Part shown: positions 1 through 12,589 of the stretch, in pieces
Layout: every line of letters starts with the position of its first letter
Position numbering within the stretch: the first letter of the stretch is position 1
Origin: Morchella semilibera
Taxonomy: Eukaryota > Ascomycota > Pezizomycetes > Pezizales > Morchellaceae
Direction: 5' to 3'
NCBI GenBank assembly: GCA_009192285.1
Contig: WBVU01000009.1
Location: 1,860,001 to 1,924,000, forward strand
Length of the DNA stretch: 64,000 nt
Position numbers and translations under genes: made by a program
The notes under the pieces: model-generated
Database searches by the model: none
Told to the model about the DNA's origin: nothing
The model's input: the letters and a program-made list of their open reading frames with translations, nothing else

Positions 1-760
1 GGGGTTGTGGGGTGATCCTCCCTATTCTCAAGTCTTGGCGGTGTTGAGAACGGGATTGAAGGAAGGAAGAAGGATGTTAGGCCCAATCCATAGATTGCAA
101 CCAATCTATGGATTTTTGTGTCAACCGAACAGACCATAATATTGCAAAAAACCGCCAAGACTACATTTTTGTATGGCATTTAATATGAACTTGCGGGTAC
201 CCGACGAACTCCCAGGTGTATGGTTAAACGGGGGTTATGATTAATATCACCCGAATCCGGTAACGAATTAGACAAACGGGTGGTACTCTTTGTAAGAATA
301 TGGAGAACGTTTTTTTAATTGTCGGGATCCACTAAGAGCACTGTTTTATCGAACTTGGTTTTCAAATCTATGAGGAGTTAGTACCCCCAGGATAACCGTA
401 CCCCCCAGGGGTACGTCTACATATTATACTCAATATACCTAAGTACTTATCTATCCTACTCGTTATTTTACAAGGACTAGGTTCTAAATTGGAGAAGCTC
501 TCTCCCAGATAAACATATTATCCCATCGCTGACATCGGTAACTTTTCTTCGGTGACTCAGCTCCCTAGTTGTTTAAAAAGGCCCTAAGGCACTGGGACCG
601 GGACCTGAGGCGATTTAAAGCGTCTAATAATCTTCAGGTTAGCCTAATTCTGTTTTTTTTCTTGACGCTTCTTGGAGCTTCCGTCCAAGAATCGGGAGAT
701 TTAGTACGTTTTGCCCTTTCCATTCTCTTTGGGGATGTCAGACATTGGCTATTAAATGTA

Positions 761-862
761 CAGCGACAGGTAATAAGTGATGGAATGCCCTGAGATACAA
801 ATGCTGGTGGCGTTTTACCACAACAGGCATCACTGTGTTCCATCACTTATTATCTACCGCTG
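761..862. mobile_element. MITE, Tc1/mariner-type ends, 102 bp
   Basis: The left end (from CAGCGACAGGTAATAAGTG) and the reverse complement of the right end (CAGCGGTAGATAATAAGTG) match over about 27 bases with only three or four differences. The element is flanked by TA on both sides (759-760 and 863-864), the target duplication of Tc1/mariner and pogo/Fot1 transposons. It is far too short to encode a transposase, so it is a non-autonomous copy. The first seven bases, CAGCGAC, are the same as those of the element at 13144. Confidence 0.7.
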
Positions 863-1080
863 TACATAAGTAGGTACTAGAGGAATACCGTTATAGTAAG
901 GCAGAAAGTAGCAAATCTAATATACCCCTCTATATACTTGTATGTTTGAGCCGGGAATCTTCGCAATAGGCGGTTATAGTCTATTAACTGGACGAGTACG
1001 ATCGATACTACACGTACCAAGTACATGTACCTACATCATGTACATACTCGAACCCACATGCAGATACATTTCGATACTTA

Positions 1081-1251
1081 CAGTACCAAAAAGAGGGGTG
1101 GGATCACTACGATATTCCCGTTGATACGCTAGCAATGCGGTAAGAATACGGTATTTGTACAGTGCACTTCCTCTAATGCCGGTTTAATTTGGTATTCGTC
1201 ACTAAATTCCGTAGTCCTATGGTAGTGATTTCACCCCATTTTTTTATACTG
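1081..1251. mobile_element. MITE, Tc1/mariner-type ends, 171 bp
   Basis: The left end starts CAGTACCAAAAAGAGGGGTG and the reverse complement of the right end starts CAGTATAAAAAAATGGGGTG. They stay alignable through ATCACTAC for about 40 bases at roughly 80 percent identity. TA flanks both ends (1079-1080 and 1252-1253). There is no coding capacity. The lower arm identity suggests an older copy than the one 220 bases to its left. Confidence 0.6.
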
Positions 1252-1528
1252 TAGGTACGTCTTCAAATTCAGTCTTTCTTCTTTTTTTCTTTTATCTAAA
1301 TCACAACTTCATTGTTTTCTGGTGCCAATACAAGAATGCATGCAGCTAACACTATGCATGGCGTGAACAAGTGCCCAGTCTTCGAATTCAGTTATACCCC
1401 ACTATTTCAGAAAATTCAAGAAGTGAAGCAACAGTAATTGGTATGTAACTGGTAAGCTATCTTACTCCATGCACCCATAACCCAAATATTTCTCGTTAAC
1501 TACAATCATCAAATATCACTCGTAGATT

Positions 1529-3401
1529 TCAATACAACTCAATAGCATCTACGATGTAATTCGCACTCAAGAAGCCCGCATCACCGCTTCCTGCCACGCC
1601 TATAACCAACGTATTCTCTCCCACCACCAATGTCCCTGCTGGCACCTCCCACTCGTAAATTTCACCATATCCCCTGTATCCACCTCTTGTTATCCCTCTT
1701 GAATCAATCAATACCGGCGCGCCCGGGTCAGCGCCTGTCCACGCGCCATTAATTACCACTGAAGGTCTCCCCGTCTTAAATGACAGTGTCGTTGCAATCC
1801 TCAACGTTCTCTTGACTGTATTCGATGCAGTAAACTTGATGGTCGCCGGGCCCCCGGTCTTTGCAAACAACGCCATGGGAAAGTCGGCAGCAGTCGATAC
1901 ACCAACGGTGTAGTTCCCCCCCCACGAAGACATACGAGCGTCGCTGGGATGCATACCGAGGAACTTGTCGCCGTTCTTGAACTCGAAAGGCTGACCGTCG
2001 AATTCACCGATGCGGAAGACAGGCGAGGCGGCGACAACCTCGGTGGAGGCGATGTTGCTCGTGGAGGAACCGCCCACGGTGACAGTGACGCTCTGTGTCG
2101 CAACGAGAAGCTCTTGCTTATAGAGTCTCATGGTGTAGGTGCCCGGCTTCATGTATGGGCTGGTGTAGCTGCCCGAAGTGTTGGCACGCGTCCAGTATTG
2201 GTTCTCGGTGTTGGACCAGGAAATGACTGTTTCAAATTCCTGGAATTTCGAGACCCTGAATTAGACATGACTATACACAAGATTCAATAGGGTACCATAC
2301 CGATGGAACACCTGAAGCAGTCCCGGTAACTAGTCCACGGCCCGACTGTGGAACATACCCAAGGATATCCAGCTCGCTGAAGAAGCTAGTATCCAGATCA
2401 GCCGACGCCGGACCCGTACTTGAGAAGACGGCCGCATAAGGTCCCTTAAAGACCCATTCTCCAAGGTTCTGTGCGGAGATGGCCCGAGTTCATATAAAAC
2501 GTAAACTCTTGCTGTGTCGCAGTTTCTATATTCAATTAGCTTTATCTATTTCTACAAATTAAATCACTGGGCACAACGACCACATATATACCTTGGTTAT
2601 TAATATCGCGCATAAATGGACCACCAGATGAGGTCTCATATGCCGTTCCCGGCATCACAAGCGAAATATAAATCCCTATGAACGAAGTCAATGATACCAT
2701 TCACCCCTTTTAGATGGGGGTAATGGTTTTTTGACTACATACCAGGCCCAGAAACTGTGTGCACAAGGTCATCGATAAATCGATCCGAGCTGAAGTACTT
2801 GCACCTCGTGGTCCCATCAGCGAGGAATACATCGCTCCCCTCGATCGCCACGCCGCCCGTGTTGTCACTCGCCGGGTCACGAATACTCGTTGGTAGGTTC
2901 GTCTTATCCAGTCTCGCCAGCCACCGCAGTTCGCCCGGCGACACCTCACCCGTAATATAGGTGCCCATATCTACATGCATTTACCACCCGCCGCACTCAT
3001 TAGTAACTTGTAATACCCAGCAACCTGAAGTCCGCACCCTATCCATCCATCTGAAATACTTACAGATTACACTATCCCCCTTCTTCGCAACATAGTAGTG
3101 CGTAACTGGATTCGCCGCCGACACGATTGTGATTTTGATATAATCACTGCCGACCGTCTGTGCGGTAACAGTGCTAGTCCCAAGGCCCGAATTAATGTGC
3201 GTCCATTTCCCTTCCTTGGACTGGTAGTCGACCGAGTTATAGACAAGCGTGAGGATGTCGCCTGTCGTGCGACTGACGCTGAAGACGAGACCACCGTCAG
3301 TATCAACGGTGTAGGCGCTGGCTTGTGCTTGTTAGCTGGAAGGCACCAAGGACTGCAGGTGCAGATAGAAGGAACACGGCGAGAGAGCGTGAGAAACGCA
3401 T
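1529..3401 (-). pseudogene. Rhamnogalacturonan lyase (PL4), frame broken twice
   Basis: Secreted polysaccharide lyase family 4 enzyme that cleaves the rhamnogalacturonan I backbone of pectin by beta-elimination. Exons on the minus strand: 3401-3064, 2970-2743, 2675-2592, 2507-2301, 2239-1529, all with GT..AG introns. Seen: signal peptide (MRFSRSLAVFLLSAPAVLG); SSDRFIDD preceded by the Lys corresponding to Lys150 of the Aspergillus aculeatus enzyme; FYMNSGH with the His matching its catalytic His210; and the C-terminal jelly-roll region (HPSDARMSSWG, DSRGITRGGYRG). The exons sum to 1568 bases, two more than 522 codons. Extra single bases fall just after the signal peptide (about 3320-3325) and after RMGL (about 2445-2451, in a T-run). 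Either a recent pseudogene or two assembly errors. Without them the length (521 residues) fits the family. Confidence 0.85.
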
Positions 3402-4408
3402 GCTGGGATTTTTGTGCAGTTATTAGCTAGCTAGCTAGGCGTATATTGGATATTTAGGGGGGGAGGTTATGGTGCTAAATATCACGTACAGTATGTACCA
3501 TTATGGGGGAATTTATAATAAAACAAATTAGTCTTCTTACTCAACAGAGCATCCAAGCTAGATGCTGTGCTCGTAGGTACTCGGTGGAATATCTCACGCA
3601 GGTGCGAGGACCAACGGACCGTCCGCTCCCCCGTGCTGCAGGTCCAGGAAGAGCGACTCGTCCCTTGCATATTGTACTCGGTAAAATGGGTCCCGATCCC
3701 GGGAACTGGCTAGCCGGAGGGATGTGGGGATGCGGGGATGCGGGGATGTGGGGAAGGTTTTGCTCACTTACATACTTCTTATACAACTTACATATACTTT
3801 GCGTACTTATAATTACCTCCTAAGCTTAAGCTTAACTTGACTACAGTTCCCCGCCCCCCCCCCCCCCCCCAAGAAAAAGAGTGGTATGGTTTCGCTGGTA
3901 CATAATGCAGAAAAGGATAATAGCATATATACATAGTGGCACTATATTCTAGTGATTTCAGCCGATTCTTCCCATACAATTTAGTACCCAAGTACCAACC
4001 AAAAGGATGCCTTCAATCCTGCAACTTATAGCTACATTTATTATAGAATCTAAACCTAGCCCTAAAGAAGACAATGATAATTTCACACTTTTTCTCCACC
4101 CTACATGTATGACCGGAAAAGGGGGAGTGGAAAAAATGAAAGAAGAGAGAAAAAAGATAAAGAGATAAAGTGAAGGCAGTAAAGTGAAGGACACGCCGAC
4201 CGTGTAATCAGAAGAAAATATATATAGAAAACTATCTAGCGTATACGGCACATGTAACAAACCTACAGGTAGAAAAGAAAAAATAAAATAAAATAAAAAG
4301 GGAATATAACGCCTACTCCAAGGGGAAAAAAAATAAAAAATAAAAATAAAAACCCCATAACTCCATGTCCTATCGAAATCCTTTAATTGTTGTAGAAAAC
4401 CCCAAAGC
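3402..4408. other. Intergenic, low-complexity
   Basis: Upstream of the lyase and downstream of the membrane-protein gene. It contains an imperfect tandem repeat of GGGGATGYG near 3718-3758, a long C-run near 3846-3870, AAAAT-type repeats near 4275-4350 and one TACATGTA at 4102. I see no gene. Confidence 0.6.
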
Positions 4409-6719
4409 TCAATTAACCCCTCTCGAAAACCTAGTATTCACCGGACTAGCTACAGGGGACTTCATCACCCACGAATTGCTCCTCTGGTAATGGCTCCCCC
4501 TCGCTGATACCCTCGTATACGAGTCCCCCTTCTGGATAGGAATCACCTCATCATCCGTTCCAAAAGCCGCATGCTTCAAATTCGTACCGGTCGACGAAAT
4601 CTCATCAATGACCCCAAACTGAAATTCCTTCTCCTTCAGTTCCTCCGGGAAAGGGTCACCTCCTAGACACACGCCCTCGTACTCCTCCACGAGTCTATCT
4701 ATAGTGCGGTTCCGTGTTGTGGCCATGATCTTGGAGAATGTGGTGTCCGAGGTGATGCCGTTGCAGCGCAGCGATAAGCCACCGACAATGATACAGCCCA
4801 GGGCCATAAATATGGAGATCGCGTACCCACCCCAGAGACTGATTACCCGGTAACGGAAGTTGTTCTGGGTGTGGCGCATGACGCAGGGTACGCTTACGTT
4901 GTAGCTGATGCCAAGGTAGTTCTCCGACAGCAGGGAAATGATGATTTCTTCGAAATAGTTTTGGAAGGCTATATGTAGGTTGCGCCGGGCAAGCGCGGTA
5001 TCCTGGCTGACAAGCTTCGTCTGTGAGATATGGGAGAATGTTCGCACTTGTTCGGTGTAGTTATCTTGAGTGATCCTACCCACTATCTGCCTCCTGGCAA
5101 GCTGGCCAAGGCCGTGGTAGACTGCATATTCCTTATATATAGGGTTTGTGGGATGTATCTCCCCCTGGTCGGGGTTGATTGGAACTCCTCCTGAGATTTT
5201 GACTTGCTTGTTAACTTGCGCGTTATTGATATACTCAAACTCAATATCATAGCGAGCCTTCTGTAGCACGCATTGCACGAGATGCTGCTCCAGCTGAAAC
5301 GGCCAGCTGGGATTGTAACCTGGAGAATCAGGAGAAAGGCGAATTGTGGTGTTTACCACCCATCCTAACCATATCTTCGGCTCGCTGTAGAATATCCCTT
5401 GGCCCAAAGTCAGGTTCGAATCATAGTCTCTTTGAGGCCGTTGGTAATCTACACTGTCTTCGTCCATGAAATACATCTTGTTTCCATAGGGCGCCAGTGA
5501 GTTAAAAGTGTCATTCTCAGTCAATGGGTTCAAATCATTAGTTAATTCAGTCCCGTTCTTCTTTGTGCAGTTATACCATGGCCCTTCGAAGTTAAGGGCC
5601 CAGGTACAATTAAATCCCACGCATGGCGACTCCATGGGGATAAAAGTGTGTGACATCGTAGTCAGTGTAAATAGACGCACAGCGTTAAAGCTGGGCTGGT
5701 CGAACCACTCCATCCTGTCCTCAACTTTCGCCTCGTATGTCGGTGTAACGTTCCAAAATGCTAGAGATTCGCCGGCACGAAATCGCGGTTTCCTCCAGTC
5801 ATTAACGTTCTCAGATGTGAAATTTATGGTGTGAACATCACAGGTATTATTTCCACCAACGATGTATGCTAATTCAGTCGTGAGCGCTGCGGGTGATAGA
5901 ACTGAGGCAAGTGGAATAATCCTTTTGGGGTGAAGCAATAGTCAGAAGCCTAGACTAATTATGATTTGGTGCGAATCATTCATTACCAGGTAATTATTGC
6001 CATTGCTGTGGCTAATTTTGCTTTTTTATACATTTCTAGGGTAAAGAAATGTGTAGGGTCCTCTACTACCGCGAATAAACCATCGATACCTTTCAGAGTC
6101 AGTGGCTTTCTCCGCATCGTATCCCAAATACGTTGTCTGTCAAGGGAAAAGCGAGATGTTAGTGCGATCTAAGTAGTAGCATCAGGACAACAAGCAAGCC
6201 TCCTGACGTAACAACCAAGATTCAAACCATTTCCTAAGGCAAAGGTAAGGAAAGCACTTGAACAAACCTGTAGGCAATAATCACGGACCCCACCAGCATA
6301 GCTTTTGTAAAGAACGCCAATGCAGTACCAATTCGCACCATCATTAACTGATCTTTAGCCACCTTTCCATTCAGAGACTGGTAGAACAAGTGATGCGCAA
6401 CCGCCCCAAGAAACCCTAGCAACAGAAGCCCCACCATTGATGATGGAAGAAACCAATGTATTTTTGTTCCCCACATCATCCGCATCTCCTTTGACTTCTT
6501 TTTCTCCAGCCTTTCCATCCCATTTCCGGAGTAACTCGATCCCACGAATGTGTCGGTGCTGGGCTGGCTGAAGCTTCTGGCCGGGATCGAACTATATCCA
6601 AATCTTGTCTTAAACACTGGTGGTGATCCAGGTGTGAAGAACTCTGGGACATTGGTGCCTGGGCTAGTAATGGGGGAGAGGTTGTCATACATTTCATAGT
6701 CTTCCCGTGGTTGTGACAT
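4409..6719 (-). CDS. Multi-pass glycosylated membrane protein (fungal 'formylmethionine deformylase-like' family)
   Basis: Three exons on the minus strand (6719-6268, 6136-5987, 5921-4409) join to 704 residues with no leftover bases. The N-terminal 85 residues are polar and cytosolic-looking. Hydrophobic segments follow at about 88-113 (WFLPSSMVGLLLLGFLGAV), 128-150, 190-215 (crossing the second intron, ...ITWIIPLASVLSP) and near residue 560 (VISLWGGYAISIFMALGC). The long loop between the last two carries many N-x-S/T sites, so it probably faces outside. From memory the family is widespread in filamentous ascomycetes and often labelled formylmethionine deformylase-like, but I see no deformylase metal motif (HExxH), so that name should not be read as a function. 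Function unknown. Exon limits are well supported; the family assignment is recall. Confidence 0.75.
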
Positions 6720-9700
6720 TTCTGCTGTACTCGCGCTTCTCTCCTTGTTCTGCGCTGCCCAGAAGTTGACGAGATGATGTTCTCACGAAAAGGATCTCGC
6801 GGCAAATACACCACTGCTAGCTTGTGCTATCAGACGACAAATACTAAATCAGACCAAGGGCATATGCTGACAGAACCGGGTTCCGTTCGTTGGCCAAGTA
6901 ATTAGTTATCAGAGCCGCGAAAATAGGGTTCCTTCTTCTTGAATCAGTGGAAGCATCAGCAGACAAAGGCAGTTCGGCTGCATTAAAAAGGCTCTATGTC
7001 TGAAACCTAGAGATGGAGGTGTGGGTGGTTTCAAGTAATAATCTCTTCAGCTATTGGCAAGTAGAGGGGGTGCTCGTGCCATGACGCGTTCTGCCATAGG
7101 AAAGGACGCTCATATATAGCTGTGGATTAGTCTCAAAATGCGCATCGCATCCAATGCATCATACCTACATAATCCATGAAGTCTTTTTCGGTTTCCAGAG
7201 AGCAGAATACGGAAATGTTCTTATGGTGGTGCTAGGAAATTAGTGCACGGCTTTCTCGGCCGGCCATACCTAAAATTCCTCCGCGCTGCAAAGCACGTAC
7301 GAGGGACGAGGTAATCTTTCACTCATTTTGACTGAACGGATCCAGCCCTACTGGCAAAAGCAGCTATATCTATAGGATATCTATCAACCAGACATGTAGC
7401 CAAGGCCGCGTTGGACACGCATACCTTCAGAGCTTGACATAGATAAGTACTTATGACTTTTCTTTTTTCGATCCTGATTCCAGATCTTCAGCTATTCGTA
7501 TGCACACAGGGCTGAGGCTGAATATAGAAGATGGTGGGGAAGCTTGGTCTCGTGCGGTGCCGAAGTCTCATTGGCTGTCGTTTAGCGAAGAACCCTAACC
7601 TCTCTGTGAAACCTTCTGCCCTGCTCCATAGACCATAGTACAGGGTGAAGTCTTCGTATTCACCCAGCCAAAAAGGGGTTTAATTTTAGAGGTATTTTCT
7701 GCAAAGAACTGCAAAGCATAGAGTAGATGCATAGGTGATTGCTTTAACTGCCCACAGTTTTAAGAAAGGTATAATTATGATCCATTATATCGCGCCCCAC
7801 TGGGATCCCATTAGCCTGAAACATCTCAGGTTCCCTTACCCAAAGCTTAGCGTGGGGTGTCGTTGACGCCAGAGACGTTGAAATAAGCTCTGTACGAGAG
7901 ATAATTAGAGCTTGGCGATGTTATGTAAGGGCGAAACTACATGTATATGTACTGTATGGAAGGGTCAAACACGATGTGGTAATTAATTACATACATGCAT
8001 ACATGTATGTAGCCAATCACATACATATATGCCCAAGTACTTGACTACATGTAACTAAGACTAGTGCTAGTGCCTACTGCAATTCTTATTTTAGGCCGTC
8101 GATGGTGTTTACAAGGGAACCCATGTGTTCTCCGATGTGCTGGTATCTCTAGAACCAGTAGTTCGCTCCAGACGTCCGATGATTGATGATGGCTCAAACA
8201 TATACCTGGGTCCCCTCCGCAGCTCTGCGGTACAGTAAGCCAGGGAGTGTAACATAGGAATAGCCATTAACAACTGGTACGTGGTTACCTACAGCAGACT
8301 ACATTCTTCGTAGATCGCCCATGCAGCCATTCAACAAGGGAATGGCATTTGCAAGCCTCGTCAAATAAAATGCTCTTTTATATCGAGCCGTGCACTATAT
8401 CTTTGAGAGGTACCTTTCTGTACGGAAACTTGGAAAATGTTGATGGCAGAATAACCCTACTACTCCACTAGCATAAGGGAAACCTGTAGAGCATGTTATA
8501 CTACTGCAATTGCGCAGATGAGCAAAGTACATACCGAGCACTCATAGTTTTCGGCCAAACGAACCACCCTAAGCAGCTACACCATCACTGGCTTCATTAC
8601 CCTTCGTCTATCTGGATGGTATCGTTCCAACCACAACGAAGGGTTCTTACTAGCCCATAGCTATCTATTCGTTTGCCAGCGATCAGATACCACCAAACTC
8701 TCCTACCCCGTCTTATCGAAAACTTGCGGCTCATGTGGACAGATAGCCTATTCTTCCAGAAAGCTGGTTCTCAGACATGCTTATTTTGATCGGATTTGCT
8801 TCTAGTGTCTCATATTTCTGTCAGTGTGCCAAACAAAACTCCAGAAGCCGTGTAATGTCGCGGCCATAGCACGCCTTGGCGGAATGGTTCTACATACTGT
8901 ATTAAGTCCGTCTTTCAGGTGCCACTGCTTCCACTGATCTGACAGTGGTATTCACTCTACACATTAACTGCCAAGATATCACATGCAATCATGAGTGATC
9001 ACTCATCATCGGGGTTGAAGAGGTTTTTTTGTTTTTTGTTTTTTGTTTACATCATTAATTGTATCTAGCCCGAAGGCTATGACAATATCACACTGCCCCT
9101 GAACTTCCCACACTTCCGCCTCCATCTTCAACAAAGGAAAACATAAGTCATAAACGTACAAAAGAACGAACATAAGAGACTTCCCCCGCCCCGTGCCATT
9201 GCTCATACTATTTCCCTTCCCTGCTTTCTGCCTCCCGCCTCTCACTTCTCCAGGTCTCCCCATCCTAAGCCGAGCTCCCTTTCTTCCGCCGCTTCCTCAG
9301 CTTCTCTCCCCCCTTCGCCCCGCCAGTACTCTCTCCACTCCTTCCAAAGGGGTTGAAGAGGTTGATTGATTGATTGATTGATACTTCATACGGGTTGAAG
9401 AGGTTGAGTTTGACTCCGATATCAGGTAAGCCATCGCATCTGATTCACCGTTTGCTAGTCATCTTACCATCCACCAGCTAAGTCCCAGCTAGGGCAACAA
9501 ACCTAAATTATGGCATGCAGGACATTCATGTCAAGCTAGCTGGACTAAACCGCATGCACCCAAGGTAGTATCCTCGTGTGGGTCTTAGCCGGGGTTCGAC
9601 AGTCATGGGGCACAGCACGTTTCAAAGAGTACAAGACACTGGCATTGACCGGAGCAAATTTGCCCCTAACTTTGAAGTATCTATGCATCATGATGTAACT

Positions 9701-9855
9701 ATCATCTCCTATGAGATACAAAGAAATAAAGAAACCCCCATACATACCCCCGCAAAACATGAGTAAAATCCAATCAGTACGCTAACCAAAATTAAGCAGA
9801 TCATAAAAAAAAATATAAATATTACATGAAAAAAAGAGAGGAGTTAAAAGGAAAT
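6720..9855. other. Gene-free spacer before the nitrate cluster
   Basis: About 3.1 kb with no supportable gene. TACATGTA occurs at 7938, 8000 and 8046. The 14-mer GGGTTGAAGAGGTT occurs three times (about 9011, 9350, 9393), with a (TTGA)n microsatellite near 9362-9381. Short open frames lack splice sites, signal peptides or recognisable motifs. Confidence 0.55.
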
Positions 9856-11639
9856 CTATCGTCCCCCAATCTGTCCCTTGGGAATTGGCCTAATCCAAGA
9901 AACACCCAAATTTACACCGATGCAGATAGCACCGATAATCATGATGACCTTGTCGTATCTCGTGCCGTTGTAGCGGAAGATGACAGAAAAGATCACACCA
10001 CCGAGGTTTCCAGTTGCACCAACAACACCAGAGAGGATACCTACAAGGAAGACAGTTAGCACTATATCCATGGGGGTGAGAAAATTGAAGTATTTTACCA
10101 TTGGCAAATGGGTGCACATGAGGCACGATAGCAAAGTTTGCTCCATTGGCGGCATCCATGAAAAAAGCCAGTCCAGCAACCAGCCCAAACATAGTGGCCT
10201 CACTCTTGGGATTCAAAATTCCAATGGCAAGGCACATTGCGCCCTGGGAACATCCGGCGAAGATCAGCCACCACTTCTTCACAGCAACACTATTTGTTCT
10301 CCTGTACAAAATATCGGCAACGATTCCACCGGTAGGTCTAAAGAATACATTCAGCAGCCCGAACATCGCAGCCCAGCGTCCAGAGTTGGTCTGTCCAAGG
10401 TATGGGAAGTTCTTGAGGTAGTATGCACCGAGGATCGAGTTAATTGCAAGCTCGCCACCGAATGAACAGGCGTACGGGGCGGCAAGCATGAGACACTGCC
10501 ATGAGAAGACGACATGAAGGGCTTCCTTGAAAGTTGGCTTGACAATGATTTCGCTTTGTACGATCATCTCGATGTCCTGGGCAGCGGAGGCATACTCGGG
10601 GTCGGATTCCTCAATCTTCTTCTTCTCATCGAGGGACTTCTTCTCTGGGCTCTCGAAGTCGGGGGTGTTGGAAATCTTTCCAGAAGCGTCTACAATGGTG
10701 CCAGAGAGGGTAGTGTTGCTATTGGCGGAGGTATTGTGGACGACATTGTGGCGGTCGGCCCAAGCACCGGTGGGTGTGTCCTCACAGAAGAAGAGCATAC
10801 CAAGCGCTAGGGTCATGATAAGAATAAAGGGGACAATAAAGGCAACGCGCCAGGCTTTGTGGGGAGTGAGGCCTTGATCATGGACAAGGGAGTCGAAGAG
10901 GGCGGGCATGACGAAGCTGGTCTGCATGTTAGGCTCAAACCCTGGATGTTAGAAGGAATATAGGAGACTCACTAGGTGATACCACCACCAGCGTTTCCAA
11001 TACCAGCCATGAGAGCATTGGCAGATCCAACGACGTTCTTGTCAAAAAATCCTGTTGACCATACCTGGCAAGGAACGAACGAGGCACCAAGAATTCCAAT
11101 GAAGAACCTTAAGGTGAGAAGACCAGGCGCATTTGTTACGAGTCCAGCCATCGCTGTTGGAATAGCACCAGCAAGAAGAACACCAGCAAAGCAAAGCCTT
11201 GCTCCGAATCGATCACATAGAGGGCCAATAGTCAGACGAACAAGAAGACTATTTGTGTATCCAAGATTGTTAGATGCTGCGGGAGTTTTGGTATTTTATA
11301 TTCTGGTGGGTTGTGAGCACTTACGTTGCTACGAGAGCAAGAACGTTTGAGTTGGCAATTTCACTTTGGGTAAGGTGAAGATCACCCTTAATTGTTTTTG
11401 TCATCTACAAAAAGAATTTTGTTAGTGACATCCGTATGATGATGGGAAATAATACTAAATTTATGGGTACTTACCAATGGTGGAAAGGCATACCACGACA
11501 AGAACGCAATCATAAAACCGAAGGTCGAGAAGAAAAAGGTCCGACCATAAGGGTCAAAAGGGTTCAGTATAGGGATCGATTGTGCCTTGCGGTTGATTGG
11601 ATTAATGGCCGGAGCTTTCCAGAGTAAGCTGATCTGCAT
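9856..11639 (-). CDS. nrtA: High-affinity nitrate/nitrite transporter (NNP family, NRT2/CrnA type)
   Basis: Plasma-membrane major facilitator that imports nitrate with protons, the first step of nitrate assimilation. Five minus-strand exons (11639-11475, 11404-11325, 11248-10973, 10916-10099, 10040-9856) join to 507 residues, the same length I recall for Aspergillus CrnA. Seen: N-terminus with [15 protein letters not shown], the loop DRFGAR between helices 2 and 3, LRFFIG, the nitrate signature [11 protein letters not shown] and its second-half partner [11 protein letters not shown], and the large central cytosolic loop rich in acidic and lysine residues. The fourth exon uses the acceptor at 10917, which restores ITYFVMPA. 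It is transcribed away from nitrate reductase, 2.8 kb off. A GATA cluster lies about 220 bases upstream and a NirA-type octamer about 940 bases upstream. Very confident. Confidence 0.97.
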
Positions 11640-11856
11640 GGTTGCGAAAGTCTATATCGATGAGGAGAGAAGAACAAGTGAACAAGTGAAGAAGTGAAGA
11701 ATTGCAGAAGAGAATATCGATTCCTCCCTAAGCCAGGTAGAAGAGACTTATTGCTTGATTGAAGAATAGGATGTAATGATGAGTCCAACTCGGCCCTTTC
11801 AAGCCGGCTATATAATCTCGAGACTAAAGCTAGAATCCCGGATTGTCTTCTATTCT

Positions 11857-11878
11857 TTATCAGTAGATAGGTAGATAG
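11857..11878. promoter_or_regulatory. Cluster of GATA (AreA/NIT2-type) motifs
   Basis: TTATCA (TGATAA on the minus strand) at 11857-11862 is followed by AGATAG at 11865-11870 and AGATAG at 11873-11878, with CGATAA near 11909. They match the HGATAR consensus of the fungal nitrogen regulator AreA/NIT2 and lie about 220 bases upstream of the transporter start. GATA motifs are common by chance; the tight clustering is the argument. Confidence 0.45.
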
Positions 11879-12581
11879 GGCCTTGGTATTAATTGGCAGG
11901 CTGTGACACGATAAATAAAACCAAAGCCACCTTACCCCCACTAGGGTACTAGTTCAAGATACAGCTACCGTTGTAGTAAAGTATTCTGCGATTGTTTCAA
12001 ATCCTTGAAAGTATTGAGATGTGTATCTCTGTTTTTGCACTAAGAGTACTGATCTCGATATCAACACTGACCCCCACAGGCACACAGAAATCCCCAATAC
12101 TCGGCTGAAATTCAGACTCACCTACGTTCGTAGCTAGCAACACTTTCTGCACAATTAAGAAAAGGGCAATATCCCAGGCTCCCCGGTCTGAGAAAAAATG
12201 TTTTTCTGCAATAAATGCATGCAGCAGAAAACGTTCCTTGATTTTGGGTAGTGTTTTTTTTTTTTTTTTTTTTCCCTTTCTGATTTTCTCAAAATCGTAA
12301 GTTTGGAGTACCAATATCTGATTTGTTACACGATCTTGATATTTTTCTTTTACATTAAAATTTTTTGACCACGGTGCCTGTTTGATGTCGTCGCAACTCA
12401 GAGCCGGTATTACCCTCCTCCGGTGGTAGCGGTTGTAGCTGCAGCTGTCTTAACCTGTTGACTCCTCCCAGGGGTCTCGCTTTCCAATGACGATAACTGT
12501 AGGTACTCTTCGTTTCGCCACAGATGCTGCAAAGAGTAGCAATAGTGTCCCGATCTAGGTCAATAAGTTGTAGGAGAACTT

Positions 12582-12589
12582 CTCCGCGG
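12582..12589 (+). promoter_or_regulatory. NirA-type binding octamer CTCCGCGG
   Basis: Exact match to the Aspergillus NirA consensus CTCCGHGG (H = C here), with the palindromic core CCGCGG. It lies between the divergent transporter and nitrate reductase genes, where the nitrate-specific activator would be expected to act. Confidence 0.55.

Larger units (their letters stand above)
1..1528. other. Gene-free left edge with two MITEs
   Basis: I see no convincing gene. The stretch is AT-rich, with short unrelated open frames lacking domain features or splice structure. It holds two miniature inverted-repeat elements (761-862 and 1081-1251, listed separately) and one TACATGTA octamer at 1022. The proximal part serves as the 3' flank of the minus-strand lyase gene. 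Confidence 0.6.

Noticed and set aside
1169-1190. CAGTGCACTTCCTCTAATGC as a separate pogo-type end
   Set aside because: It lies inside the element 1081-1251, whose ends pair well; no inverted partner for this inner sequence was found.
3310-3380. A short intron instead of a frame break after the lyase signal peptide
   Set aside because: The possible GTGTTC..CCAG intron has a CTAAC branch point but would remove most of the signal peptide and lead directly to a stop; a single extra base explains the frame better.
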